Assembly: GCA_947498845.1 (NCBI GenBank)
Contig: CANMLX010000004.1
Location: forward strand, 62,001-126,000
Direction of reading: 5' to 3'
From: an uncultured Flavobacteriaceae bacterium
Lineage (GTDB): Bacteria; Bacteroidota; Bacteroidia; Flavobacteriales; Flavobacteriaceae
Length of the DNA stretch: 64,000 nt
Shown here: positions 17,581 through 25,450 of the stretch, in pieces
Numbering within the stretch: position 1 is the stretch's first letter
Layout: each line of letters starts with the position of its first letter
Made by a program: the position numbers and the translations under genes
Notes under the pieces: model-generated
What the model was told of the DNA's origin: nothing
The model's database searches: none
What the model saw: the letters and a program-made list of their open reading frames with translations, nothing else

Positions 17581-19032
17581 TTAATGTAGACTAATAACCT
17601 TTTTAATCTTCCATTCACCGCTTTTATTGCTCCAAATCATAATAAACTTAAAAGGGATGGACTCTGCATCTGGTTCCTGATTATTAACGAATTTATGAAA
17701 GCCTATTTCGACCGCTCCATAACTATTTATGGGATATACCTCAACACTACTTTCAACTAGTTCCCTTGTTACCTTTCCGCAAATGTATTTTTTTGTACTG
17801 CTCAGGATGTCTTTTTTAGATGTCATTACCCCAGCTTTATCATGAAAAAATTCAATCTCATCAGCATACATATTGGCTTGTTTATCTAAATCGCAGTTAT
17901 TATAAGCTTCGAAAAATTCTAAATCCTTTTTAAGGATCTGGTTATATAATTGCTTATCTACAGGCTCATATGCTCTTATCTCATTAGAACTGTTATTTCC
18001 AGAAGTTGCTTTTTTTCCCATTTCTATTTCAAAAATTTCTGCTCCATACTTGCCCAAATATTGCGTTAATAGTTTCTCGTAAACTTTATAACCATTATCG
18101 GCATTGGTAAAAATTAACAGGCCTTGCTTTGTTTTAGGAAAAATTATTGTAAAGGCTTTTACACCATTGTCAGATCCTCCATGAGATATGGCATAATTAC
18201 CATCTTTAAAGCTATATTTTAAAAACCCCAAACCATAATGCCTTCTATCTCCTACGACGACTTGGTTAGATTGCATGTCTTGATAAATCGTTTGAGACAA
18301 TCCTTGTCCTTCCATGACACTTATTAAAAAGGTAGCATAATCCTGTATGGTTGTTAATAAATCATCTGCTCCATTTGGAATTTGTCTTTTATACGTTTTA
18401 TAAGGATTCCCATCTTTATCAAAACCTGCAGCTACTCTACTTTCGTCTATATTTTCATTCCAAACAAATTGGGTGTCTTTCATACCTAAAGGCTCAAAAA
18501 TTAGTTCTTTTGCCTGCTCATCTAGGTTTTTATTGAATTTACTTTCCAAAGCTTTCCTTAAATACTCAAAACCTTCCCCAGAATAACTGTATTTAGTACC
18601 AGGAGTAAACATAAAATTCAGTTTTTTATTTCTTCTCCAATTAGGAAACCCTGTTTGGTGACTTAACACATACCTGGTTGTTAGCAATTTTGTGTTGGGG
18701 TTATTTTTAATATCTGGATCTACCCAATAATTAGCCAATGGTTCGTCTAAATCCCATTTATCTTGACTCGTTAGTTTTAAAGCGACTATAGCTGTCACTG
18801 GCTTTGTAACCGAAGCTACATTAAAAATAGTATTATATGGCGCTTTTTTGTCCTTAGCAATGTCTCCAAATACTTCTACTTTTTGTAGTGCTCCATTTTC
18901 AATAACCCCTAAACCTAACACTGGAATATTGTTTTCTTTTAACCATTTTTCCATGTTATGTTTCGTCTCTATTTGAGCATTAAACAGTAGTGTATTCAGT
19001 AAAAAAATAATACGTAATAGGTGCTTTTGCAT
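17581..19032 (-). CDS. Serine hydrolase of the class C beta-lactamase / penicillin-binding fold with a C-terminal DUF4440-like domain
   Basis: The 483-residue protein has a signal sequence ending near LLFNAQ. The catalytic SxxK motif is SVTK (Ser74, Lys77), the YSG motif follows in TKYSYSGEGF, and the third motif is HGGSDNG. This is the beta-lactamase/DD-peptidase (PF00144) fold of esterases and D-aminopeptidases, acting in the periplasm. After about residue 360 comes an NTF2-like domain (DUF4440/SnoaL type) with FFEAYNNCDLDKQANMYADE, ending in SGEWKIKKVISLH. NTF2 domains often bind small ligands. True antibiotic hydrolysis is not implied. It is monocistronic, flanked by a mobile element on its 3' side. 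Confidence 0.85.
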   Translation of the reverse strand: MQKHLLRIIFLLNTLLFNAQIETKHNMEKWLKENNIPVLGLGVIENGALQKVEVFGDIAKDKKAPYNTIFNVASVTKPVTAIVALKLTSQDKWDLDEPLANYWVDPDIKNNPNTKLLTTRYVLSHQTGFPNWRRNKKLNFMFTPGTKYSYSGEGFEYLRKALESKFNKNLDEQAKELIFEPLGMKDTQFVWNENIDESRVAAGFDKDGNPYKTYKRQIPNGADDLLTTIQDYATFLISVMEGQGLSQTIYQDMQSNQVVVGDRRHYGLGFLKYSFKDGNYAISHGGSDNGVKAFTIIFPKTKQGLLIFTNADNGYKVYEKLLTQYLGKYGAEIFEIEMGKKATSGNNSSNEIRAYEPVDKQLYNQILKKDLEFFEAYNNCDLDKQANMYADEIEFFHDKAGVMTSKKDILSSTKKYICGKVTRELVESSVEVYPINSYGAVEIGFHKFVNNQEPDAESIPFKFIMIWSNKSGEWKIKKVISLH

Positions 19033-19133
19033 TGTTTAATATATTTAAAGTTAATCAATGCAAAAGTATATGCTAATGAAAAGAAAAGCCCTAAAATAAG
19101 CCTGACAATAGCCCGACAATTAGCCGACAGGTC

Positions 19134-19676
19134 TTATATAATGCTGAAATTCAGTTTTATATGAAGTTTTTGATTTTTATGTAATTCTGCTGTATTACGA
19201 AGTATAATATAAACATTTACCAGTAGTAACAACAGCATGGTTAATGGTACAGATTGTCTGTTTATTCGAAAAAGATTACTTAAAAAGACAACTGCCAGTA
19301 TAATTAAAGGAAACGCAATAGTCCATAAAATTTGAAGGGACACGATTTGTTTTGTAATTGCATTCACTTCTTTTTTCCAATACATAATTATAAGTGGAAG
19401 TATAATACTTCCTAAAGGTACTATGAGTAACAATAAAGAGGAAAGGTTTATTAATTTTATTAACTGCGTATTGGTTTCTTTTTTTTCTAAATCCTCGCCG
19501 TTAAGTAGTTGTTCTCTACTCACTTCTAAAGCTTGGGATAAGGCATCTAAAGTATGGCCTTTTAACTCTTGTCCTACCTCAATACGCTGTATGGTTCTTA
19601 CAGATAGTTTTGCTTTTTCTGCAAGTTGTTGCTGGGTTAAGTTTAATTTTTCCCGGTATTTAAGAAGATGATTCAC
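19134..19676 (-). CDS. XRE-family regulator with C-terminal membrane segments
   Basis: The 180-residue protein starts at GTG 19676. Residues 1-60 are an XRE helix-turn-helix: LNLTQQQLAEKAKLSVRTIQ then RIEVGQELKGHTLDALSQAL. Residues of about 72-175 hold four hydrophobic segments, so it is a membrane-tethered DNA-binding protein, a common architecture in Flavobacteriaceae. It faces the serine hydrolase gene, which is transcribed the same way about 100 bases downstream and may be its target. A MITE-like element lies 27 bases upstream, probably within the promoter region. Confidence 0.8.
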   Translation of the reverse strand: MNHLLKYREKLNLTQQQLAEKAKLSVRTIQRIEVGQELKGHTLDALSQALEVSREQLLNGEDLEKKETNTQLIKLINLSSLLLLIVPLGSIILPLIIMYWKKEVNAITKQIVSLQILWTIAFPLIILAVVFLSNLFRINRQSVPLTMLLLLLVNVYIILRNTAELHKNQKLHIKLNFSII

Positions 19677-19703
19677 GTTGCTTTTTTGATTACAGGCGAA
19701 ATT

Positions 19704-19865
19704 ATACCAAATCTACTATAAAACACAACTCATATTAAGTTTATTTTTCTACTTTTTCTTCGTTATAAAATGAATCCATAACTACAGCTATATATTAATT
19801 TTAAAGCCTCGATAAAGCGAAAATTAATTCTAAATCTTAGGTCGCATTTTATAGTAGATTGGTAT
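19704..19865. mobile_element. 162-bp MITE-like element with ATACCAAT ends, second copy
   Basis: The left end ATACCAAATCTACTATAAAA and the right end (reverse complement ATACCAATCTACTATAAAAT) match one another except for one base. Length and ends match the copy at 15844-16005, while the interior has diverged. It fills half of the 323-base gap between a membrane regulator and an ECF sigma gene. The remaining gap holds no recognisable gene. Confidence 0.7.
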
Positions 19866-19999
19866 TAGTTGATATTTTTTGTTAAGTCAAGTTTTGAAAG
19901 TCAAATAGTGGTTTAGAATTTAATAGCATAAAATTTCAATACTAAATTGTCATATTTTAAAGACTTTGATAACTAAACTAGTAGAACGCTGTTTTAAAA

Positions 20000-20506
20000 A
20001 TGAAAAATAAAGACCACATAACATTTCTTGATGCTTTAGAACAGCATAGAGACAAACTATTTAGGATTTGCTCAATCTATTCTATAGATAACGAAGACAC
20101 CAAAGATCTTTTTCAAGAGGTTTTGGTTACTATTTGGAGCTCAATGCACACATTTAAAGGCAACTCAACTATTGGCACTTGGATGTTTAGAATTGCGCTT
20201 AATGTTTGTCTCCGCTTTAAATCTAAATATACCAAAAACCAAAACCGGTTTATTAGGCTGGAAAGTGTAACGATTACCCATTTTAAGTCTGAAGAAAACT
20301 GTCAAGAAGATGGTGAAAAACTAAACGCTCTAAGAGCATGTATTAAGACTCTTAAAGAAGGAGACAAGGCGCTAGTTGCCCTTTATTTAGAAGGAATAGC
20401 TTATAGAGAAATTTCAAATATTCTAGGGTTAACAGAAAATCATGTGGCCGTAAAAATCAAACGAATTAAATCAAAATTACTGAACTGTATAAATAAGGTG
20501 GTATGA
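20000..20506 (+). CDS. ECF-type RNA polymerase sigma factor
   Basis: The 168-residue protein has both ECF domains. Region 2 reads DNEDTKDLFQEVLVTIWSS followed by STIGTWMFRIALNVCL. Region 4 reads LEGIAYREISNILGLTENHV with VKIKRIKSKL. It redirects RNA polymerase to a stress or envelope regulon. The stop overlaps the start of the next gene (ATGA), which encodes a membrane protein that probably acts as its anti-sigma factor. Region 2 is typical of the large Bacteroidota ECF groups. Confidence 0.93.
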   Translation: MKNKDHITFLDALEQHRDKLFRICSIYSIDNEDTKDLFQEVLVTIWSSMHTFKGNSTIGTWMFRIALNVCLRFKSKYTKNQNRFIRLESVTITHFKSEENCQEDGEKLNALRACIKTLKEGDKALVALYLEGIAYREISNILGLTENHVAVKIKRIKSKLLNCINKVV

Positions 20507-21093
20507 TAGAAGACGAATTAATTAACATCTGGCAATCGTCCAGTAACCAAGAACGTGTAAAGTTTGAGAAATCTAAATTAATGATAGAATTACAATCGAG
20601 TTTAAAACGTCTACACCGTTGGTGGAAGTACGTAGAACTTCTAGAACTAATTTGTGCCGGCATTGGCATACTGTTCTTTGCGTTTTATGTTTATTTTATT
20701 CCTTTCACCACTACTAGAATTGCTTCTGCCTTATTTGTAATCTTACTTATAAATTTAGTCCTTAAATTATTTAGCCTAAAAAAGTTTAAACCAAGCGATT
20801 TGGAAAAAAACTACCTTGAATATCTCAAAAAGACCAGAGAATATCTTAATATCCAAAAGCAATTGCTTGAAACTGCTGTGTATTGGCTTGTTTTACCTAT
20901 TTATCCTATATTGTTACTCTTTTTTAGTGGCTTATGGCATATACCTGCGAAGCGCCATATTATAGTCATTATTTTCTTGGCAGCAATCGCAATGGGGGTT
21001 TATGGCTATTTTTTAAATAAAAAACGGGTAAAAAATGAAATCGACCCAAGAATAGAAAAGGTTGATGAATTGATTAAAGCACTAAAGGGTTAG
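20503..21093 (+). CDS. Predicted membrane anti-sigma factor
   Basis: This is a 196-residue protein. A cytoplasmic N-terminal helix region (MIEDELINIWQSSSNQER) is followed by about four hydrophobic segments (residues of about 50-90 and 125-170) and a charged tail. There is no zinc-finger HxxxCxxC motif. The call rests on translational overlap with the sigma gene and on the architecture seen for other four-TM partners of flavobacterial ECF sigma factors. The signal it senses is unknown. Confidence 0.65.
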   Translation: MIEDELINIWQSSSNQERVKFEKSKLMIELQSSLKRLHRWWKYVELLELICAGIGILFFAFYVYFIPFTTTRIASALFVILLINLVLKLFSLKKFKPSDLEKNYLEYLKKTREYLNIQKQLLETAVYWLVLPIYPILLLFFSGLWHIPAKRHIIVIIFLAAIAMGVYGYFLNKKRVKNEIDPRIEKVDELIKALKG

Positions 21094-21129
21094 AAAATTA
21101 TGCTTTTAGAATATATGGTCTATTTAAAT

Positions 21130-21399
21130 TCATAAAAAAAACCAGTAATAACCAGCTAATGCAACTACGATTAAAGCTACTATAAAAATTAGAATGTCAT
21201 GTCTCTTTGATTGCGATGCTTCTGTACGTATTTTTTTCTTTACGCGTTCCAATTCTTCTGGACTTACCTCCTTGAATTCAACCATAGTCACATCCGAACC
21301 ATATGAAATCTCTTGTTTTTTAGCTCTTCTTTTTTTTAAAAGCGCCCTGTTTTGTTTTAAGCTTTTTATTGCATGTAGCATGCTACCTTCTCCTGCCAT
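21130..21399 (-). CDS. Conserved small membrane protein of unknown function
   Basis: It encodes 89 residues from ATG 21399 (MAGEGSMLHAIKSLKQNRAL). The basic N-terminal helix contains LLKKRRAKK, a conserved EEL region (SPEELERVKKKIR) follows, and one C-terminal transmembrane helix (ILIFIVALIVVALAGYYWFF) ends the protein. Proteins beginning MAGEGSM occur widely in Bacteroidota, so I chose this ATG over one three codons upstream. A 214-bp mobile element ends about 19 bases before the start, so that element must carry, replace or separate its promoter. Confidence 0.75.
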   Translation of the reverse strand: MAGEGSMLHAIKSLKQNRALLKKRRAKKQEISYGSDVTMVEFKEVSPEELERVKKKIRTEASQSKRHDILIFIVALIVVALAGYYWFFL

Positions 21400-21417
21400 A
21401 GTGACCAAGTTTATTTA

Positions 21418-21631
21418 CCCGTTGTGCATTTAGAAATAAAATATCTAATAAATGTCAGTTCGAGTGATTTTGAGATTATCGAAATCAAAATATATTTTGA
21501 TTGAAGATACCAAGCGAAGCTTAAAAATCGTATCGAGAACTAATTGTAAAGACCAAAATTCCAATTCTCGATACATCACGCCTTAGGCGTGACACTCGAA
21601 CTGACAGAATTTTGTCTAAATGCACAACGGG
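21418..21631. mobile_element. 214-bp MITE-like element with CCCGTTGTGC ends
   Basis: CCCGTTGTGCATTTAGA (21418-21434) and TCTAAATGCACAACGGG (21615-21631) are perfect 17-bp terminal inverted repeats. Inside is a second pair, TGTCAGTTCGAGTG and CACTCGAACTGACA. It has no coding capacity. Related ends occur at 37211 and 37682-37698. Confidence 0.8.
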
Positions 21632-21725
21632 TTTTATTTAATAATAGGTAGCTAAAAAAAAGAAAATGTTACAATTGGGAGTAGCGCAATTTGCACATAA
21701 TACAAAAACAAAGTTATGTTTAATA

Positions 21726-22295
21726 CTAAGTTAAGGTCTTAATTCGCTCCTTCAACTCTGGCAATACCTCAACCTCAAACCAAGGGTTTTTAGTGAGCCA
21801 AAATCTATTTCTTGGGGAAGGATGTGGTAAAGGTAGATATTTAGGCAAGTAGTGGTTATAATTTTTAACGGTTTCTGTTAAGGTTGCCTTTGCCTGCTTT
21901 CCTAAATAATGTTTTTGGGCATACATCCCTATTAATAGCACAAGCTCGACATTTGGTAATTGCTCTAATAGTAATTTATGCCATTGTGGTGCGCATTCTG
22001 GTCGTGGTGGCAAATCGCCTGTTTTGCCTTTTCCTGGGTAACAAAACCCCATAGGGATTATGGCAAATTTGGAGTTGTTGTAAAACGTTTCTACATCTAC
22101 ATTAAGCCATTTACGCAATTGCCTGCCACTGGCATCATCCCAGGGAATGCCTGAGGCATGTACTTTTGTGCCTGGAGCTTGACCTACAATAATAACTTTA
22201 GCATCTGGATGAGCTACTACAACGGGTCGTGCACCCAATGGCAGATCCTTTTCACATATGGTGCAGGCTTTTATGTCTTGTAGTAGCTTTTGCAT
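21726..22295 (-). CDS. Uracil-DNA glycosylase family protein
   Basis: The 189-residue protein has the family signatures. The N-terminal CTICE is followed by VIIVGQAPGTKVHASG (motif 1, water-activating loop region) and then IPWDDASGRQLRKWL. The second motif LPLPHPSPRNRFWL is at the C-terminal side. Such enzymes remove uracil or damaged bases from DNA. GQAPG and HPSPRN point to the compact SMUG/MUG-like flavobacterial group rather than UNG. The two N-terminal cysteines (CTIC) resemble part of an iron-sulphur site of family 4/5, but a full four-Cys set is not seen. Confidence 0.8.
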   Translation of the reverse strand: MQKLLQDIKACTICEKDLPLGARPVVVAHPDAKVIIVGQAPGTKVHASGIPWDDASGRQLRKWLNVDVETFYNNSKFAIIPMGFCYPGKGKTGDLPPRPECAPQWHKLLLEQLPNVELVLLIGMYAQKHYLGKQAKATLTETVKNYNHYLPKYLPLPHPSPRNRFWLTKNPWFEVEVLPELKERIKTLT

Positions 22296-22437
22296 TTTTA
22301 ATATTTTAGACCTGTCAGGTTTTAAAAACCTCTATTTTCAATTAATAATTAATGTTCAAATATACGCTATCCCTTAATTAGTTTATACCCTGATACAATT
22401 CTAAAACCGTGTTAAAATTACACTAACCCTATTAATT

Positions 22438-22574
22438 CTCCTCCTTTTCAAGGAGGAGTGGTTTTATCCCCTAAGGGATAAAATCGAGGTGGTTGTTTAT
22501 AGTCGTTTATTAACCCTTCCGAATGTAATGCTTTTTGTGAAGCATTACATCCACCTTCCCTTCAAAGGGAAGGA
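22438..22574. repeat. Cluster of intergenic palindromes
   Basis: Four consecutive hairpins are visible: CTCCTCCTTTTCAAGGAGGAG (21 bases, 22438-22458) shortened to its arms CTCCTCC/GGAGGAG, TTTTATCCCCTAAGGGATAA, GTAATGC/GCATTAC, and CTTCCCTT/AAGGGAAG. They form a REP-like block in the 466-base gap between the UDG and HopJ genes. The rest of the gap shows nothing. A related palindrome (CTCCCCTTAGGGGAG) lies at 23155, just before rsmI ends. Confidence 0.65.
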
Positions 22575-22761
22575 GTCATTTAGGCTAATTATAGTGTTTA
22601 GTCCATTGACAAGGTTTATTTAAATAGTATTGTATCTTGTTATAAGTGTCATCCCTTCTTTCTTTCTATTTTTTGGTAGGCTCTATATATATGACAAATT
22701 ATTGTTATTCACTAGCGTGTACCAATGATTCGTTTTTTAACATAGAAACTCTTGTTAATTA

Positions 22762-23106
22762 CTACTTTCTGGTTAACGGCTCACCATCAAAAGACAGCCC
22801 TTCAAACCCAGTAGTCATAAAGTTTCTAATATTTTGATGTCCTGTACCTTCTGGATCTTCTAAAACATCCTTAAAATAAAATGCACCAAAGCAGGCTAAA
22901 GTTTCTTCTTTAGTCAACCCTTGATCTTTTGCAAACGCAAACAACTTACATGATCCCGAATTTTGGCCTTCGGCATTCTCTGTAGTTCCATTTTTAAATG
23001 CCGTTGGTGTAAACTCGTAATTAGCATCTACTACAGCCATAGTTTCTGAAAATTCAATGGCTTTTGGTGTGTTTTTTAGTTTGTTTTTAAATATTTCTAT
23101 GGTCAT
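22762..23106 (-). CDS. HopJ type III effector family protein
   Basis: This 114-residue protein has the HopJ pattern: EFSETMAVVDANYEFTPTAF, then NAEGQNSGSCKLFAFAKDQG, and TLACFGAFYFKDVLEDPEGT with the ending GTGHQNIRNFMTTGFEGLSF. The length equals the family's. Despite its name the family is widespread in bacteria that lack type III secretion, so it is probably a cytoplasmic housekeeping protein here. Its function is unknown. It lies just downstream of rsmI on the same strand. Confidence 0.88.
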   Translation of the reverse strand: MTIEIFKNKLKNTPKAIEFSETMAVVDANYEFTPTAFKNGTTENAEGQNSGSCKLFAFAKDQGLTKEETLACFGAFYFKDVLEDPEGTGHQNIRNFMTTGFEGLSFDGEPLTRK

Positions 23107-23191
23107 GGTTTACTATTTAGTCAATACTTTTTTTTGTTAAAAATTCATTTTTCTCCCCTTAGGGGAGATGCCTAAAGGCAGAGGGGTTTAT

Positions 23192-23863
23192 CTATTTCTT
23201 CCCTCCCACTACAATCACTATTTCACCTTTTGGTGGTTTATTAGTGTAATGCTCTAATACGTCTTTTGCTGTTCCTCTAACGGTTTCTTCGTACAGTTTA
23301 GTAAGCTCTCTGGATACCGACACAGCTCTCTCCTCTCCAAAATAGGCACAAAAATGCCCCAGTGTTTTTACGAGTTTATGCGGACTCTCGTAAAACACCA
23401 TAGTTCTACTTTCTTCGGCTAAAAGTAATAATCTGGTTTGTCTTCCTTTTTTAACGGGTAAAAAGCCTTCAAAAACAAACTTATCGTTAGGCAAACCCGA
23501 ATTCACCAAAGCGGGCACAAAGGCCGTTGCTCCAGGCAGGCATTCTACTTGAATATTATGTTCAATACAAGCGCGCGACAATAAAAATCCAGGGTCTGAA
23601 ATCGCTGGTGTCCCTGCATCGCTAATTAATGCTACAGTGGTTCCTGCTTTTAATTTTTGAATGATCTGTTCCACCGTTTTATGCTCATTATGCATATGGT
23701 GAGATTGCATATGTGTTGTGATCTCGAAATGCTTTAACAATTTTCCAGATGTACGGGTATCTTCTGCTAAAATTAAATCAACTTCTTTTAGAACTTCAAT
23801 AGCTCTAAACGTTATATCTTTTAAATTCCCAATAGGTGTGGGAACTATGTAAAGTTTACTCAT
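23192..23863 (-). CDS. rsmI: 16S rRNA (cytidine1402-2'-O)-methyltransferase
   Basis: RsmI methylates the ribose of C1402 in 16S rRNA with S-adenosylmethionine. The 223-residue sequence shows the family order: LYIVPTPIGNLKDITFRA at the start, LILAEDTRTSGKLLKHF, ALISDAGTPAISDPGFLL (SAM site), VECLPGATAFVPALVNSGLP, and ESPHKLVKTL. GEIVIVVGG is at the end. It is shorter at the C-terminus than E. coli RsmI, as is normal in Bacteroidota. The TetR gene ends just upstream and reads the same way. Confidence 0.95.
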   Translation of the reverse strand: MSKLYIVPTPIGNLKDITFRAIEVLKEVDLILAEDTRTSGKLLKHFEITTHMQSHHMHNEHKTVEQIIQKLKAGTTVALISDAGTPAISDPGFLLSRACIEHNIQVECLPGATAFVPALVNSGLPNDKFVFEGFLPVKKGRQTRLLLLAEESRTMVFYESPHKLVKTLGHFCAYFGEERAVSVSRELTKLYEETVRGTAKDVLEHYTNKPPKGEIVIVVGGKK

Positions 23864-23879
23864 ATGGAAAATATTAACA

Positions 23880-24500
23880 TTAGGCCAAAGATAATGACTT
23901 ATATAGTTCTTGCCCTTTTATTGTTAAATAAGGAAATATGGTTTGATATATTATTTCTGAATAATCATTCACCAACGCCTTAGTAATCTCATCTTTTTCA
24001 ACAACTACAGAGGACATCCAAAAATCACTTAAAATTTGAAACCGTTTAAATAGGTTTTCATATTCATTTGGAATTATTTTTTGTCGCATTAGTTCTTCTT
24101 CAATTAAAACATCAATTAATGCTGTAAATTGTATTGCTCTCTGTTTCATTAACTGTATGTAATGCGCTTTAACCTTACTATTTTCTCTCATAATTAAAAC
24201 AAAGTCCAACAAAAAAAATCGATACTCATAAAATATAAATAGCATAGATTTAGAAATACTAAATACTGCCTCAAGAGGGTTTTCTGCCTCCTTGCTATTA
24301 GCAATACTACTATTTATACGTTCTACTATTTGAACGTATAAGGCTTCTACAATATCGTCTCGTTTTTTAAAATGATAATTTAAATTGCCTTGACTAATAC
24401 CCATTTCATTGGCAATTGACCGCAATGTAATTTTTGCCATTCCCTTAGAGTTAAATAGCGCTAAAGCGGTTTGCAGAATTTTTTTTTTAGTTTTCTTCAT
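23880..24500 (-). CDS. TetR-family transcriptional regulator
   Basis: The 206-residue protein has the TetR DNA-binding helices in residues 1-50: ILQTALALFNSKGMAKITLR, SIANEMGISQGNLNYHFKKR. The long helical C-terminal part has RFFLLDFVLIMRENSKVKAH and resembles DUF6564/TetR_C types. It faces a DUF2867 gene across an 84-base gap that contains two copies of an 18-base repeat, probably its operators. It is therefore likely a repressor of itself and of the DUF2867 gene. The ligand is unknown. Confidence 0.9.
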   Translation of the reverse strand: MKKTKKKILQTALALFNSKGMAKITLRSIANEMGISQGNLNYHFKKRDDIVEALYVQIVERINSSIANSKEAENPLEAVFSISKSMLFIFYEYRFFLLDFVLIMRENSKVKAHYIQLMKQRAIQFTALIDVLIEEELMRQKIIPNEYENLFKRFQILSDFWMSSVVVEKDEITKALVNDYSEIIYQTIFPYLTIKGQELYKSLSLA

Positions 24501-24520
24501 AATTATTTTGAAACGCTAAA

Positions 24521-24567
24521 TTAGTACTTTCGACCTAATTATTAAAAAATTAGTATATTTGACCTAA
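24521..24567. promoter_or_regulatory. Tandem operator candidate for the TetR regulator
   Basis: TTAGTACTTTCGACCTAA (24521-24538) and TTAGTATATTTGACCTAA (24550-24567) repeat with a 29-base period. Each half is an imperfect palindrome (TTAG...CTAA). They lie between the divergent TetR and DUF2867 starts. The second copy covers the promoter box of the DUF2867 gene. Confidence 0.65.
24554..24561 (+). promoter_or_regulatory. -7 promoter box for the DUF2867 gene
   Basis: TATATTTG matches TAnnTTTG and lies 24 bases before ATG 24585. It is inside the second operator copy, which fits repression by steric block. Confidence 0.5.
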
Positions 24568-24584
24568 TTTTAAATTACATATTA

Positions 24585-25070
24585 ATGAAAGTAAAAAAAG
24601 AAAACACGCCAAAAACCAATAGTATAAAGTATGCGTTTAAAACATTAGATTTCGCAGATACTTTCTCTACTACTAATCATAAAAATTCTTTGGAAACTAT
24701 AACGCATTTAATTTTTGGAACAATGCCAAAGTGGATCTCTCGTTTAATGTACTTACGCAATGTTTTAGTTAAACTATTTGGTCTAAAAACAGAAATGGCA
24801 AAAGAATTTAACTCAAATTTTAAGCCTGGTGATGTGATTGGTTTTTTTAAAATTTTTAGTGTTACAAATAATGAAGTGATGCTTGGAGCAAATGATAAAC
24901 ACTTAGACTTTAGGGTAAGTATATATAATTCTAAAGAACCTCAATACAATATTAAAGTTACAACTCTAGTCCAGTACAATAATCTATTTGGAAAAATTTA
25001 TATGACACTAATAAAACCATTTCACGTATTGGTTGTAAAATGTATGGTAAAACAAGCCTATAAATTGTAA
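24585..25070 (+). CDS. DUF2867 family protein
   Basis: The 161-residue protein has FADTFSTTNH, then MPKWISRLMYLRNVLVKLFG, and the conserved NDKHLDFRVSIY followed by VTTLVQYNNLFGKIY and LIKPFHVLVVKCM. This matches DUF2867, a START-like small domain of unknown function. It is likely cytoplasmic and lipid- or hydrophobic-ligand-binding by fold analogy. Its promoter is embedded in the TetR operator repeats, so expression is probably induced by the regulator's ligand. Confidence 0.85.
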   Translation: MKVKKENTPKTNSIKYAFKTLDFADTFSTTNHKNSLETITHLIFGTMPKWISRLMYLRNVLVKLFGLKTEMAKEFNSNFKPGDVIGFFKIFSVTNNEVMLGANDKHLDFRVSIYNSKEPQYNIKVTTLVQYNNLFGKIYMTLIKPFHVLVVKCMVKQAYKL

Positions 25071-25129
25071 CTTTAATTGGATTGCACAAACTATGAGTAA
25101 AACTATTTTGATCCTGTAACAATTACTTT

Positions 25130-25417
25130 TTATACACCATTGATAATTATTGCTTTAGTGTGAGCGCCTTTTTTCCTTAATATGGTTGCTTTTTTGTATT
25201 CCTCTGAGTTCTTCCAATTGTTAGCAACCTCATAACTTGGAAACTCAATTATGACTACTCTTTTGGGGTTCCAGTCCCCTTCAACTACATCTAGACTTCC
25301 TCCTCTAACAATTATTTTTCCACCAAATTTTTTTATAATTTCTGGCGCTACATTTTTATAATCTTGTAATTTTTCTTTGTCAAATACATCTAGGTCTAAT
25401 ATGGCGTAAGCTGGCAT
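25130..25417 (-). CDS. DUF1330 family protein
   Basis: The 95-residue protein is a dimeric alpha-beta barrel type. AYAILDLDVFDKEKLQDYKN opens it, KKFGGKIIVRGGSLDVVEGD is the conserved core, and RVVIIEFPSYEVANNWKNSE leads to the end. The length equals the family's. DUF1330 proteins are stand-alone ferredoxin-like folds of unknown function. It is monocistronic. Confidence 0.9.
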   Translation of the reverse strand: MPAYAILDLDVFDKEKLQDYKNVAPEIIKKFGGKIIVRGGSLDVVEGDWNPKRVVIIEFPSYEVANNWKNSEEYKKATILRKKGAHTKAIIINGV

Positions 25418-25450
25418 AAATTCAATAATTATTTATTGTTAGTAACAAAA

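Noticed and set aside
22438..22574. CRISPR array
   Set aside because: The palindromes differ from one another and are not separated by unique spacers of constant length. They are REP-like hairpins.
22762..23106. Virulence effector of a type III secretion system
   Set aside because: HopJ-family proteins are widespread in bacteria without type III secretion, and no secretion genes are present.
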